A stretch of 64,000 bases of DNA from the NCBI GenBank assembly GCA_030447275.1, contig JAUJPF010000011.1:18254-82253 (forward strand). Reading direction: 5' to 3'. The stretch's first letter is position 1. The number at the start of each line of letters is the position of its first letter. The position numbers and the translations under genes were made by a program. Below, one piece after another: positions 34,357-43,817 of this stretch. This DNA is from Solirubrobacteraceae bacterium. GTDB taxonomy: Bacteria > Actinomycetota > Thermoleophilia > Solirubrobacterales > Solirubrobacteraceae. A model generated the notes under the pieces. The model searched no databases. It was not told the DNA's origin and saw only the letters and a program-made list of their open reading frames with translations.

Positions 34357-36447
34357 TCACCGATTGCTCCGTCGCCGTAGGACCACGCCCGCTGCGACGA
34401 GCGCGAGCCCGAGCACGACCAGGGGCGCGAGCACGGCGCCGGTGAACGGGAGGCTGCCGCCCCCGCTCGACGCCGCCGCGCGCGCGGGCGCCGCCGTCGC
34501 TCCGCGACCGCCGGACGCGCCCGACGACGTCCCCGTGCGAGGTCGCTTCGCGGGACCGCCCGAGTCCCCACTGTCACGACGTCCGGGCGCGCCGCCGCGA
34601 TCGTCGCTCGCATCGCCGTCGGCGGTCGCCCGCTCGACGTAGATCGGACTCGAGACCGCGTCGATGGTGGTGCTGCGCTGGAGCTGAAGGCGGTAGCGGC
34701 CGGGGCCGGTGGCCGGGAAGCGCAGCGAGAAGTCGTCGTCGGTGACGGGGGCGGCGCTCATCGGCTTTCCGTCCTTGATGACGAGGAGCTCGAAGGGGTC
34801 GGGCTCGGCCGCACCGCGCCGCCCCGGCGCGGCTCCGAGGACCCGGGCCGTGAACTGCACGCTGTTCGCGTGCAGGGTGTCGCCCATGATCGCCGGCGCC
34901 CGTTCTGAGCCGGGCACGCGGGCTTCGAAGCGCAGGTCGGGCGCGTCGTTGCCGGTGACCTTGACGTAGGTGTGGCCGGCCTCGACGCCGCGCTGGATGC
35001 CCTCCTCGGAGAGCTCGTCGGCGAACACCATCGTGGTGGCGGTGCCGATCGGCGCCTGCGTGATCGGGTTCGGAGTCCGTCCGGCGTTGTGGGAGTCGCT
35101 TGAGCCAACGGCGGCGATCTTGTGCCCGTCGGCGAGCGCGTCCTCCCAGAACTCGATCGCCGTGACCGTGAACGGATTCGGCCCCGGCCGGCCGATGATC
35201 TGGAGCTGTGCCGGGCCGGTGGCGATCTCGATCGCGTCGACCTTGGCGTAGTCGGTCTCGGTATCGCCGTAGTCCCACTCGCACCCACGGCACTGGCCGG
35301 GCGGGAACGGCGGCGACGGGAAGATCGTCGGGTGGTTGATCTGCGTGAAGCCCCCACCCGCCAGGATCCGCTCGAGGCTGTCGGCGGCGGGCCGCGCCGG
35401 GCGGACCACGATGACGCTGCCGTCCGGGCGCCGTTCGTACAGCGGGCCGTGGCGGTAGTCGACCTGCGTCGTGTTGGCGTGGCTGTTGGCGTGCCCCCGG
35501 TAGGTGATGACCTCGGCGCTGCGGACGATGAGCTTGCCGGGATGACGTGGCTGGTAGCGGCCGATCTCGCCCCACGAGCTGCCCGACACGTAGTCCGAGA
35601 GCGTCACGAAGTCGAGGCCCGCCTTGCCTTCGTCGAGTGAGCCGAAGGCGTAGTCGAAGACCTCGGTGAGCGGTGCGTCGCCGAGCGCCGAGTGCTCGCC
35701 GTGCACGTGGAAGTCGCCCGCGTACCAGCCGGGGTTCGGATTCGCCGGCGCGCTGTCGTAGGGCGCGGGCTGGTAGGGCTCGTCGGCGAACGCGGGGTCG
35801 TCGTTGAGCTCGATCTCAACGCGGTAGGCGACCTTGCCGTCGAGATCGCCGCCGGAGCGCGGGACGATGTTGGCGAGCCCCAGCTCGACCGCCCACTGGC
35901 CGGGGGCGATCGGCCCCGGCAGGAACGCACGGGTCGTCTTGCCGGGCACGTGCGCCTTGGGGTCGGCCCGGTACTGGGCCTCGCTGGAGAAGCCCTCGGG
36001 CGAGACGGTGACGTCGGGGTGGCTGGAGCCGCCCCAGCCGCGGAACTCGCCGGGACCCCAGGGTCGGCCGGGGTCCGCGCGCGGCTGGTAGAGCCCGAGG
36101 TCGAGCGTGTGCTTGTCGACCTGGCCGGCGGGCGTCTCGGGCTGGTCGTAGCAGTACTTGACGCGCACGGCGGTCGTGCCGGCGGCCACGTCGAACGGCA
36201 GCAGCGCGTAGCCGCCCTGCAGCTCGGCGGCGAACTCGCCGGTGATCACCTGGTCGGCGGCGATCGGGTCCCCGGGGCAGCTCGCCGGCACGCCGGCCGC
36301 CCGCGCGCGCGGCGGCTCCTCGCCACGCGGCTCGCCGTGCGCCGTCGCGGCGGCCGGCACGACGAGCGCAGCGAGCATCGCCGCCGTCAGCGCCGATCGA
36401 GCGCGCCGTCTGCGCGTCGATCGCCGGCTCGCGTCCTCGCACGCCAC
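34357..36447 (-). CDS. Cell-wall-anchored PHP-domain metallohydrolase (CehA/McbA type) with LPFTG signal
   Basis: A 696-residue protein from GTG 36447. A signal peptide ends near AAATAHGEP. An N-terminal beta-rich domain (about 50-230) is followed by the PHP metal-binding domain: WYAGDFHVHGEHSALG, VTLSDYVSG, FTQINHP and AVGSSDSHNAG hold the metal-ligand His/Asp residues. The C-terminus has a Gly/Ser/Ala-rich stalk, then SLPFTG, a hydrophobic helix and RRRSNR, a sortase-type sorting signal. CehA/McbA relatives hydrolyse phosphate or carbamate esters; next to glycerol-phosphate genes a role in releasing glycerol phosphate from organophosphates is conceivable. It is divergent from tetR with 20 bp between starts. 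Confidence 0.85.
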   Translation of the reverse strand: MACEDASRRSTRRRRARSALTAAMLAALVVPAAATAHGEPRGEEPPRARAAGVPASCPGDPIAADQVITGEFAAELQGGYALLPFDVAAGTTAVRVKYCYDQPETPAGQVDKHTLDLGLYQPRADPGRPWGPGEFRGWGGSSHPDVTVSPEGFSSEAQYRADPKAHVPGKTTRAFLPGPIAPGQWAVELGLANIVPRSGGDLDGKVAYRVEIELNDDPAFADEPYQPAPYDSAPANPNPGWYAGDFHVHGEHSALGDAPLTEVFDYAFGSLDEGKAGLDFVTLSDYVSGSSWGEIGRYQPRHPGKLIVRSAEVITYRGHANSHANTTQVDYRHGPLYERRPDGSVIVVRPARPAADSLERILAGGGFTQINHPTIFPSPPFPPGQCRGCEWDYGDTETDYAKVDAIEIATGPAQLQIIGRPGPNPFTVTAIEFWEDALADGHKIAAVGSSDSHNAGRTPNPITQAPIGTATTMVFADELSEEGIQRGVEAGHTYVKVTGNDAPDLRFEARVPGSERAPAIMGDTLHANSVQFTARVLGAAPGRRGAAEPDPFELLVIKDGKPMSAAPVTDDDFSLRFPATGPGRYRLQLQRSTTIDAVSSPIYVERATADGDASDDRGGAPGRRDSGDSGGPAKRPRTGTSSGASGGRGATAAPARAAASSGGGSLPFTGAVLAPLVVLGLALVAAGVVLRRRSNR

Positions 36448-36467
36448 GCTCTACAGTGTGACAGATC

Positions 36468-37076
36468 ATGTCCAGCCGTAACACCAGTGCCGACCGTGTG
36501 CTCGACGCGGTCTACGCGTCGGTGCTCGCCGTCGGCGTCCGCCGGACCACGATGAGCGAGGTCGCCCGCCGCGCCGGCGTGTCCCGGATGACCGTCTATC
36601 GCCACTTCCCGGACGTGACGTCGGTGATCGCCGAGCTGATGACGCGCGAGTTCTGCGACCTGCTCGACGCGATCGAGCAGGAGGTCGCCGCCCTGGCGAC
36701 CGCACGTGAGAGGCTCGTCGAGGCGTGCGTGCTCACGGCGCGGCGGCTGCCCGAGCACCCGCTGTTCCGGCGCGTGCTCGACGTCGACCCCGAGCTGCTC
36801 ATTCCCTACGTCTTCGACCGGCTGGGCGGGACGCAGGAGGCGTCGATCGCGGCGCTCGCGAGGCTGCTCGAGGACGGCCGGCAGGACGGCTCGGTGCGCC
36901 GGGCCGACGACGCGTCGCCGGTGGCGTACTGCCTGCAGCTCACGGTCCAGGCCTTCGTCCTGGCGGCACGGATCACCGCGGAGCGCTCCTCGCCGCAGGC
37001 CGTCGAGGACGAGCTGCGACGGATGCTCGACGCGTATCTCGTGCCGGCCGACATCCCGCGGCTGTCGGCCGCATGA
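36468..37076 (+). CDS. TetR-family transcriptional regulator
   Basis: A 202-residue protein. The N-terminal helix-turn-helix is RRTTMSEVARRAGVSRMTVY then RHFPDVTSVIAELM; the C-terminal part is an all-helical ligand domain. It is first in a tightly overlapping gene string (TetR, two GlpD, AGPS-like oxidase, GlpK), as in some actinobacteria (compare the Rv2249c-Rv2251 group of Mycobacterium tuberculosis). It probably represses this cluster and the divergent PHP gene from the 20-bp spacer; a clear palindrome is not visible there. Confidence 0.88.
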   Translation: MSSRNTSADRVLDAVYASVLAVGVRRTTMSEVARRAGVSRMTVYRHFPDVTSVIAELMTREFCDLLDAIEQEVAALATARERLVEACVLTARRLPEHPLFRRVLDVDPELLIPYVFDRLGGTQEASIAALARLLEDGRQDGSVRRADDASPVAYCLQLTVQAFVLAARITAERSSPQAVEDELRRMLDAYLVPADIPRLSAA

Positions 37077-38641
37077 GCGGGTCTGCGTCGCTGAACGCCG
37101 AGCGGCGTGCCGCCGAGCTCGGCGAGCTGCGCGACGGTGAGGTCGTCGACGTCCTGGTCATCGGCGGCGGGGTGACGGGGGCCGGCGTGGCGCTGGACGC
37201 GGCGAGTCGCGGGCTGTCGGTGGCGCTGGTCGAGCGGCGCGACCTGGCGCACGGAACGAGCCGGTGGAGCAGCAAGCTCGTGCACGGCGGGGTGCGCTAC
37301 CTCGCCTCGGGCGATGTCGGCCTGGCGTTCGAGAGCGCCCGCGAGCGCCGCGTGCTGATGGAGCACACCGCTCCGCATCTCGTGCGCGCGCTGCCGATGC
37401 TCATCCCCTTCACCGACCATCTCTCGCGGTCGCGTGCCGAGCTGATGGCCCTCAGTGGATACGCCGGCAACGTGCTGCGGGTGGCGTCGGGCACGAGCTC
37501 CGCCACGCTGCCGCGGCCACGGCGCACCAAGGGCGTCGAGGCGCTCCGCCTGGTGCCGGGCCTGCGCGCGAGCGGTTTGCGCGGCTCCATGTTGTTCTGG
37601 GACGGCCAGCTCGAGGACGACGCCCGGCTCGTCGTGACGCTCGCCCGGACGGCGGCGTCGCTCGGCGCCAAGGTCATCACCTACTGCGCGGCGCTGGCGG
37701 TCGACGGCTCGGGCGCCACGGTCCGCGACGAGCGCACCGGCGAGAGCTTCGATCTGCGGGCGCGGCACGTCGTCAACGCGACCGGCGTCTGGGCGGACAC
37801 GCTCGAGCCGTCGGCGAGGCTGCGACCCAGCAAGGGGGCGCACCTCGTCATCCCGGCGGAGCGACTCGGCCACCCTCGCGCCGCCGTCGCCGTCCCGGTC
37901 CCCGGCGCACGCAACCGATACGTCTTCGCGCTCCCGCAGCCCGACGGCCACGTCTTCGTGGGGCTCACCGACGATCCGCTCGACGGGCCCGTCCCCGACG
38001 TGCCGGAGGTCGACGATCGCGACGAGGCGTTCCTCCTCGAGACGATCAACCGCGTGCTCGCGACGCCGATCACGCCGGCCGAGGTCGTCGGACGGTTCGC
38101 GGGCCTGCGCCCGCTGCTCGCCGGCACCGACGGCGCGACGGCGGACCTCTCGCGCCACCACCGAATCATCGAGGGCCCAGACGGCGTGCTGACGGTCGTC
38201 GGCGGCAAGCTGACGACCTACCGGCGGATGGCCGAGGACGTCGTCGATCGCGTGGCCGCACGCCGCGGAGTGGCCGCCGGCCGGTGCACGACCAAGCGCC
38301 TGCGCCTCATCGGCGCGCGGTCGCCCTCCGAGCTCGCCAGCCTGAGCGCCCCAGCGCGGCTGAGGCGCCGCTACGGCGCGGAGGCGCCGCTCGTCGCGGC
38401 GCTCGCGGCCGACGACCCTGGCCTGCTGGAGCCGATCGCGCCCGGCGTCGCCACCCTCGGCGTCGAGCTGCGGTTCGGCGTCGAGCACGAAGGCGCCCTG
38501 ACCGCCAGCGATCTCGTCGATCGCCGCACGCGGATCGGGCTCGTCGACACCGACCGCGCCCTCGCGTTGGCGGTCGCCGAGCAGGTCGTCGAGGACATCG
38601 GCGATCGTGCGGCGCTGCCGCGAGAGCGCGTCGCCGGCTGA
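37073..38641 (+). CDS. glpD: FAD-dependent glycerol-3-phosphate dehydrogenase, first copy
   Basis: A 522-residue enzyme whose ATG overlaps the tetR stop (ATGA). The Rossmann motif VIGGGVTGAGVALDAASRGL, the SSKLVHGGVRYL motif and the late VVGGKLTTYRRMAEDV are hallmarks of GlpD, which oxidises sn-glycerol 3-phosphate to dihydroxyacetone phosphate and passes electrons to quinone at the membrane. The C-terminal helical domain is present. It differs clearly from the second GlpD downstream (for example SRWSSKLVHGG against SSKSTKLVHGG), so the pair is not a recent duplication. Confidence 0.9.
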   Translation: MSGSASLNAERRAAELGELRDGEVVDVLVIGGGVTGAGVALDAASRGLSVALVERRDLAHGTSRWSSKLVHGGVRYLASGDVGLAFESARERRVLMEHTAPHLVRALPMLIPFTDHLSRSRAELMALSGYAGNVLRVASGTSSATLPRPRRTKGVEALRLVPGLRASGLRGSMLFWDGQLEDDARLVVTLARTAASLGAKVITYCAALAVDGSGATVRDERTGESFDLRARHVVNATGVWADTLEPSARLRPSKGAHLVIPAERLGHPRAAVAVPVPGARNRYVFALPQPDGHVFVGLTDDPLDGPVPDVPEVDDRDEAFLLETINRVLATPITPAEVVGRFAGLRPLLAGTDGATADLSRHHRIIEGPDGVLTVVGGKLTTYRRMAEDVVDRVAARRGVAAGRCTTKRLRLIGARSPSELASLSAPARLRRRYGAEAPLVAALAADDPGLLEPIAPGVATLGVELRFGVEHEGALTASDLVDRRTRIGLVDTDRALALAVAEQVVEDIGDRAALPRERVAG

Positions 38642-38643
38642 GC

Positions 38644-40245
38644 ATGGCCGGCGCTGGCGTCAACCGGATGGATCGTGCCACGGCGCTCGCGTCGCTGGCC
38701 GAGCGCGAGTTCGACGTGCTCGTCGTCGGCGGCGGGATCACCGGCTGCGGCATCGCGCTCGACGCCGCGGCACGCCGGCTGTCGGTCGCGCTGGTCGAGA
38801 AGGACGACTTCGCGTCGGGGACGTCGTCGAAGTCCACCAAGCTGGTCCACGGCGGCCTGCGCTACCTGAACGCCAAGGAGTACCGGCTGGTCTACGAGAA
38901 CCTCGCCGAACGCCAGCGCCTGCTGCGCAACGCCTCGCACCTCGTCGAGCCGCTGCCGTTCGTGATCCCCGTGTTCGGCAAGGGCGGCGTGGCGAACAGG
39001 GCCTACGTCAAGGGGGTCGACACCGCGCTGTGGCTCTACGACCTCACCGGCGGGCTGCGGATCGGCAAGCGCCACCGGAGGATCGGCAAGCAACGCGCGC
39101 TCGCCCATCTGCCGACGCTCGACGCCGACCGGCTCGTCGACGCGTTCCTCTACTACGACGCGCGGGCAGACGACGCGCGGCTGACCCTGGCGGTGCTGCG
39201 CACCGCTGTCCTCGACCACGGCGCCGTCGCCGTGAACCGCGCGCGGGTCACGTCGTTGGTCGAGCAGGAAGGACGGATTCGCGGCGCGGTGCTCGACGGA
39301 CCTGGCTGTGAGGGACTGCGTGTGCGCGCGCGCTGTGTCGTCAACGCGGCCGGCGTCTGGGCGGACGAGGTCCGCGGTATGGGCGACGGGGGCGTTGCCG
39401 CGGCGATCCGCCCGGCGAAGGGCGTGCACGTCACGGTGCCGGCCGCGCGCCTGCCGTGCGACGCCGCGATCGTGCTGACCGTCCCGAAGGACAAGCGCTC
39501 GATCACTGTCCTGCCGTGGGGCGAGCACACCTACCTCGGCTCGACCGACACCCCGTACGACGGCCCGCTGGACGACCCGGCCGTGACCGCCGAGGACGTC
39601 AGCTACCTGCTCGACGCCGCGAACGCCTGGCTGTCGACGCCGCTCACGCCGGCGGACGTCGCGAGCGCCTGGGCGGGACTGCGGCCGCTCCTCGCCGCAC
39701 CCGGCGCGAGCGAGCGCACCGCCGACCTCTCCCGCCGGCATGCCATCGAGGTGAGCGCGCGCGGGCTGGTGTCGGTGACCGGCGGCAAGCTCACGACGTA
39801 CCGAAGGATGGCGGCCGACGCGGTGGGCGAGGTCGTCCGGCTGCTCGGGCGCGGGCCACGCCGTTCGCCGACCGCGCGGTTGCGGCTGCGCGGCGCGGGG
39901 ATCCGCGGCACCGATCACCTGACCCGCCGCTACGGCACAGAAGCGCTGGAGGTGCGCTCGTTGATCCGAACCGATCCGTCGCTGGCCGACCCGCTGGTCG
40001 CCGGGCTTCCGTACCTGCGCGCCGAAGCGGTGTACGCGGTCCGCGCCGAGATGGCGACCACGCTGGAGGACGTGCTCGCGCGGCGGACGCGTGCTCTACT
40101 GCTCGACGAGGCGGCGACCCGCGCGGCCGTCGAGGACGTCGCGGGGCTGCTGGCACCCGAGCTCGGCTGGTCGGACGCCGAGACGGCGGCGCATGTCGCG
40201 GCGTTCCACGATGCGGCCGCCGCCGGCACGGCGGCGCTCCGATGA
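38644..40245 (+). CDS. glpD: FAD-dependent glycerol-3-phosphate dehydrogenase, second copy
   Basis: A 533-residue GlpD starting 2 bp after the first. It has VVGGGITGCGIALDAAARRL, GTSSKSTKLVHGGLRYL, the ITVLPWGEHTYLGSTDTPYD block and VTGGKLTTYRRMAADAV. This copy is the more canonical of the two. Two consecutive GlpD proteins of different subtype suggest distinct substrates or heteromeric use; one could act on an ether or lyso glycerol phosphate made or used by the AGPS-like oxidase, which is inference. Confidence 0.92.
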   Translation: MAGAGVNRMDRATALASLAEREFDVLVVGGGITGCGIALDAAARRLSVALVEKDDFASGTSSKSTKLVHGGLRYLNAKEYRLVYENLAERQRLLRNASHLVEPLPFVIPVFGKGGVANRAYVKGVDTALWLYDLTGGLRIGKRHRRIGKQRALAHLPTLDADRLVDAFLYYDARADDARLTLAVLRTAVLDHGAVAVNRARVTSLVEQEGRIRGAVLDGPGCEGLRVRARCVVNAAGVWADEVRGMGDGGVAAAIRPAKGVHVTVPAARLPCDAAIVLTVPKDKRSITVLPWGEHTYLGSTDTPYDGPLDDPAVTAEDVSYLLDAANAWLSTPLTPADVASAWAGLRPLLAAPGASERTADLSRRHAIEVSARGLVSVTGGKLTTYRRMAADAVGEVVRLLGRGPRRSPTARLRLRGAGIRGTDHLTRRYGTEALEVRSLIRTDPSLADPLVAGLPYLRAEAVYAVRAEMATTLEDVLARRTRALLLDEAATRAAVEDVAGLLAPELGWSDAETAAHVAAFHDAAAAGTAALR

Positions 40246-41709
40246 GCTTCCCGCCCTGCCGATCGCCGTCGACGGCGACGTGCGCGACCGGCTGGCCGGC
40301 ACGAACATCGCCGTTCCGGACGCGGTCGCCGAGCGTCTGCGCTCGGTCTGCGCGACCGTCGACACCGACGCCGAGAGCCGGACCGAGGCGGCACGAGACT
40401 GGTGGCCGCTGGCGCTCGTGTGGGCGCGCGGCGGCGAGGTCCCCGTCGGCCGTCGGTCGTCGCCCGCCCGGCGTCCGTCGCTGAGGTCGCCGCGGTCCTC
40501 GAGATCTGCTCGACGGCGCGCGTCCCGGTGACCCCGTTCGCCGGCCGCTCGGGAGTCTGCGGCGCGTCAGTGCCCAAGCTCGGCGGCGTCTCGCTCGACC
40601 TCGCCGGGTTGACCGGCATCGCCGACGTCTGCTCGGAGGACCTGGTGGTGCGGGTGGCCGCCGGCATGAACGGCCTGGACTTCGAAACCGCGCTGCGCGA
40701 AGAGCACCGCCTCTCGGCCGGCCACTGGCCGCAGTCGATCGCCCTGTCGAGCGTCGGCGGCTGGGCGGCCTGTCGCGGCGCCGGCCAGTACTCGACCCGC
40801 TACGGCAAGGTCGAGGACATCGTCGTCGGACTCGAGGTCGTCCTGGCCGACGGGACGCTGCTGCGCACCGGCGGGCGGGCGCGGGAGGCGAGCGGGCCAG
40901 ACCTCACGCAGCTGTTCGTCGGCTCCGAGGGCACGCTCGGCGTGATCACCGAGGTGGAGCTGCGCGTGCACGAGCTGCCGCCGGCCGAGGGCAAGCGCGC
41001 ATACGCGTTCGCGACGTTCGGCCGGCCTGGATGCGTGCCGGCGGATCCTTCGCCGCGGCGCGACCCCGGCCGTGCTGCGGCTCTACGACGGGCGCGAGAG
41101 CGAGCGCTACGGCGGCGAGGGCCGCAGCGTCCTGCTCGTCTTCGACGAGGCCGAGCGGGCGCTGCTCGACGCGACGCTGCAGATCGTCGCCGAGGAATGC
41201 CCGGACGCGGATCCGCTCGACGCCGCCCTCGTCGACACATGGCTTGCGCACCGCAACGACGTCAGCCAGCTCGGGGCAGCGCTGGAGCGCGGGTTCGTGG
41301 TCGACACGTGCGAGATCGCCGGCCGCTGGTCGGTGCTCCCGGCGATCTACGACCGGGCGTGCGCGGCGGTCAGCGAGATCCCCGGCGCGAAGCTGATCTC
41401 TGCCCACCAGAGCCACGCCTATCCGGAGGGCGCGTGCCTGTACTTCACGTTCGCCGGCGTGCCCGAGGACGATCCCGACCAGTTCTACCTGGCCGCCTGG
41501 GACGCGATCACCCGGACGACGCTTGCGGCCGGTGGTGCGCTGTCGCATCACCACGGGGTCGGCCTGAACCGCGCGCGCTACCTCGAGGAGAGCCTCGGCG
41601 CGCCGGCCTTCGCGATGCTGACGGCGCTCAAGCGCGCGACCCCGCAGGCATCCTCAACCCCGGAGGCCTCGGCCTCCCGTCGCCACTCGGCGAGGTGAGC
41701 TGGCCGTGA
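40242..41709 (+). pseudogene. FAD-linked oxidase of the alkyl-DHAP synthase family, frameshifted
   Basis: Coding sense runs from the ATG at 40242 (overlapping the glpD stop) to TGA 41709 (overlapping the glpK GTG), but in changing frames. The start shifts within a few codons into LPALPIAVDGDVRDRLAGTN. A shift near 40440-40460 leads to the PCMH FAD domain (PVTPFAGRSGVCGASVPKLG, FVGSEGTLGVITEVEL). One near 41040-41075 leads to RLYDGRESERYGGEG and the AGPS signature ALSHHHGVGLNRARYLEESL. A last one near 41640 leads to DPAGILNPGGLG. AGPS exchanges an acyl for an alkyl chain on DHAP in ether-lipid synthesis; bacterial relatives often have uncertain substrates. Overlapping ends imply the original gene was in the operon. 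Confidence 0.8.
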
Positions 41710-43138
41710 GCATCCTCGTCGTCGATGTCGGGACGAGCGGCGTGCGCGCCGCCGTCGTCCGTGCGGACTCCAGCCTGCACCGCCTCTCGCATCGGCCGCT
41801 CGCGCCGGTGCGCCGGCGGCCGGAGTGGTCGAGGTGGACGCTGCCGCGCTCGCCGCAGCTGCGCTGGAGGTCGCCCACGAAGCGCTCGCCGCGGCGAGCA
41901 CGTCGAGGCGGTCGGCGTCACCAACCAGCGCGCCACGACCATCGTCTGGGACCGCGCGACGGGTGCACCCGTCGGCCCGGGCATCGGGTGGCAGGACCTG
42001 CGCACCGTCGCCGTGTGCCTTCAGCTGCAGGAGCGCGGGCTGCGGCTCGCGCCCAACGCATCGGCGACCAAGCTCGCGCACCTGCTCGCCGCCGCCGGCC
42101 GCGACCGCGACCTCGCCTTCGGCACCGTGGAGACGTGGGTCGCTTGGACGCTCACCGGTGGCGCCGAGCACGTGACGGACGTGACGAACGCCGCCGCCAC
42201 CGGCATGGTGACCGCTGACGGATATGCATGGGACACGGCGGTTCTCGACGCGCTCGGCATCCCGCCCTCGGTCCTGCCGCGCATCGTCGACTCCACCGAG
42301 ATGATCGGCGCCTGCACCGCGTTGCCCGGTGCGCCGCCGCTTACCGGCCTCGTCGGCGACCAGCAGGGCAGCCTGCTCGGCCAGTCCTGCGTCGCGCCCG
42401 GCCAGGCCAAGGCGACGTTCGGCACCGGCGGGATGCTCGACTGCGTCACCGGGCCGCTAACCGGGCCCGCCGGCTTTCGATCGCACGGCTGCTACCCGCT
42501 GCCCGCCCGCTCGCGAGACGGGCAGATCAGCCTGGGCGGTGGAGGCCGTCATGCTCACCGCGGGAAGCTGCGTCGACTGGCTGCGCAACGACCTCGAGCT
42601 GATCGGATCGGCGGCCGAGAGCGAGAGCGTCGCCGCGCGCTGCGCCGACGCGGAAGGCGTCTGGTTCGTCCCAGCGCTCCTCGGCCTCGGCACACCGATA
42701 TGGGACTACGGAGCACGCGGCACCCTGCTCGGCCTCACGCGCGGCAGCGGCCGGCCGCAGGTCGTCCGCGCCGTGCTCGAGGGCATCGCGCATCGCGGCG
42801 CCGACCTACTCGACGCCGCCGAGGCCGACACCGGAGTGCAGGTGCCGGTGCTCCGCGTCGACGGCGGCATGAGCGCCAACAGCGTCTTCGTCCAGGCGCT
42901 CGCCGACGCGTGCGGCCGGCCCATCGAGGTCTCACCGGTCCTCGAGGCGACCACCCTCGGCGCGGCCTACGTCGCAGGTCTGGAGGTCGGTGTCTGGAGC
43001 GGCGACGACGACATCGCGGCGGCCTGGTCATGCGCGCGCGTGGTCGAACCGGGCCGCGCGGCCGACCGCGATCAGTGGCGGGAAGCGGTCAACCGAGCAG
43101 GGGAGTGGCTGCCCGAGCTGTCGGCCCTGCGGTTCTGA
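41706..43138 (+). pseudogene. glpK: Glycerol kinase-family (FGGY) protein, three frameshifts
   Basis: GTG 41706 begins SILVVDVGTSGVRAAVVRAD, an FGGY-kinase phosphate-binding start. Frame changes at about 41820, 41890-41905 and 42530 connect it to VEVDAAALAAAALEVAHEAL, VGVTNQRATTIVWDRATGAP with GIGWQDLRT, ATFGTGGMLDC, and finally VEAVMLTAGSCVDWLRNDL with VPALLGLGTPIWD and LRVDGGMSANSVFVQALAD. About 478 codons match the family length. As read it would not make a full kinase. Whether this is decay or base-calling error is open; the same pattern affects the gene before it. The role would be ATP-dependent phosphorylation of glycerol feeding GlpD. Confidence 0.85.
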
Positions 43139-43412
43139 TGGACGCCGGTGCCACACCGACGACGGCGACGTCCCCGACTGCGTCTCGTGGTCGCGACCGA
43201 GGCGCTCGTCGACGCTGAGCTCGAAGGCAAACACCGTCTGGCCGAGGTATTCGAGGCGGCCACTGCCGAAGGCGGACACGCCGAGGCTGCTGTTCGCTCC
43301 GGCGTAAGGCGCGCGGTGAAGCCACCCGAGGGTGGGCCGTAGCTCCGAGGAAGCCACCGCCCCCAGGGCGCGCGGTCCACTTGAGGGTCGTGAGGGGCGA
43401 GCTGTGTGCGCG
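43139..43412. other. Gene-poor right end of element 1
   Basis: Short frames exist on both strands. A reverse stretch reads GWLHRAPYAGANSSLGVSAF and FELSVDERLGRDHETQ, which looks protein-like but has no recognisable family, start or stop structure. It may be a remnant. No gene is called. Confidence 0.3.
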
Positions 43413-43423
43413 ACTTCCCCAAG
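43413..43423. repeat. Putative arm site left of the second att copy
   Basis: ACTTCCCCAAG followed by CGTTACCCCC. The same compound sequence (ACTTCCCCAAT-CGTTACCCC) is found at 55977, at the same distance (about 80 bp) before a tRNA-Ser 3' copy. The shared spacing supports a functional arm of a recombination site. Confidence 0.5.
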
Positions 43424-43493
43424 CGTTACCCCCACCACCGCCGCGGCGTGCCGTAATCTCCGATGAACACGGGGCGCACGGCAGGAAGCGCGC

Positions 43494-43557
43494 CGGTCTC
43501 GAAAACCGTTGTAGCGGTAACCCCGCTACCGAGGGTTCGAATCCCTCCCCCTCCGCT
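43494..43557 (+). repeat. tRNA-Ser 3' half: attachment-site copy, end of element 1
   Basis: CGGTCTCGAAAACC through CCCTCCGCT repeats the anticodon arm, variable arm, T arm and acceptor 3' strand of tRNA-Ser (25870-25932), with C to T in the variable loop (GCGGTAACC). The D arm and 5' acceptor strand are absent, so this is not a working tRNA. The preceding 40 bp (CGATGAACACGGGGCGCACG then GCAGGAAGCGCGC) are shared with the copies at 56 and 60 kb. It marks the boundary between elements 1 and 2. Confidence 0.85.
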
Positions 43558-43638
43558 TGAGTCGATGCGCGCTGCGAATATCGGCGTGTTCGCCGCCACG
43601 TAGATTCCGGCCCGTGCGCTGTCGATCACCCCGTGGCG

Positions 43639-43660
43639 ACTTCCCCAAGCTTCCCCAAGG
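43639..43660. repeat. Arm-site-like repeats at the left end of element 2
   Basis: ACTTCCCCAAG (43639-43649) directly followed by CTTCCCCAAGG (43650-43660), about 80 bp after the att copy. The tandem arrangement mirrors that at 26046-26067 after the intact tRNA, as expected if each element brings its own left arm. Confidence 0.5.
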
Positions 43661-43715
43661 TGCGCTGCCGGTGCTTGATCGGCGCGATGGCGCCCCCGGC
43701 TTGCGCGGTCGAGTC

Positions 43716-43739
43716 GCAACGGTTTCAAGAGACCGTTGC
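43716..43739. terminator. Perfect 8-bp hairpin
   Basis: GCAACGGT (43716-43723) and ACCGTTGC (43732-43739) form a perfect stem with an 8-base loop, about 80 bp downstream of the stop of the reverse-strand DoxX gene. It may end that operon. An operator role is also possible. Confidence 0.4.
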
Positions 43740-43817
43740 AGCCTTCGATCTCCCGCACGGCAGCCCCGTTCGAACAGCTGCCGTTGCCCTCGCGACGAAC
43801 CTGCGCGACGGCCGGTT

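Noticed and set aside
43028..43438. Reverse frame with protein-like stretch GWLHRAPYAGANSSLGVSAF
   Set aside because: It overlaps the glpK end and the arm site and has no recognisable family or clear start; left as unassigned end of element 1.
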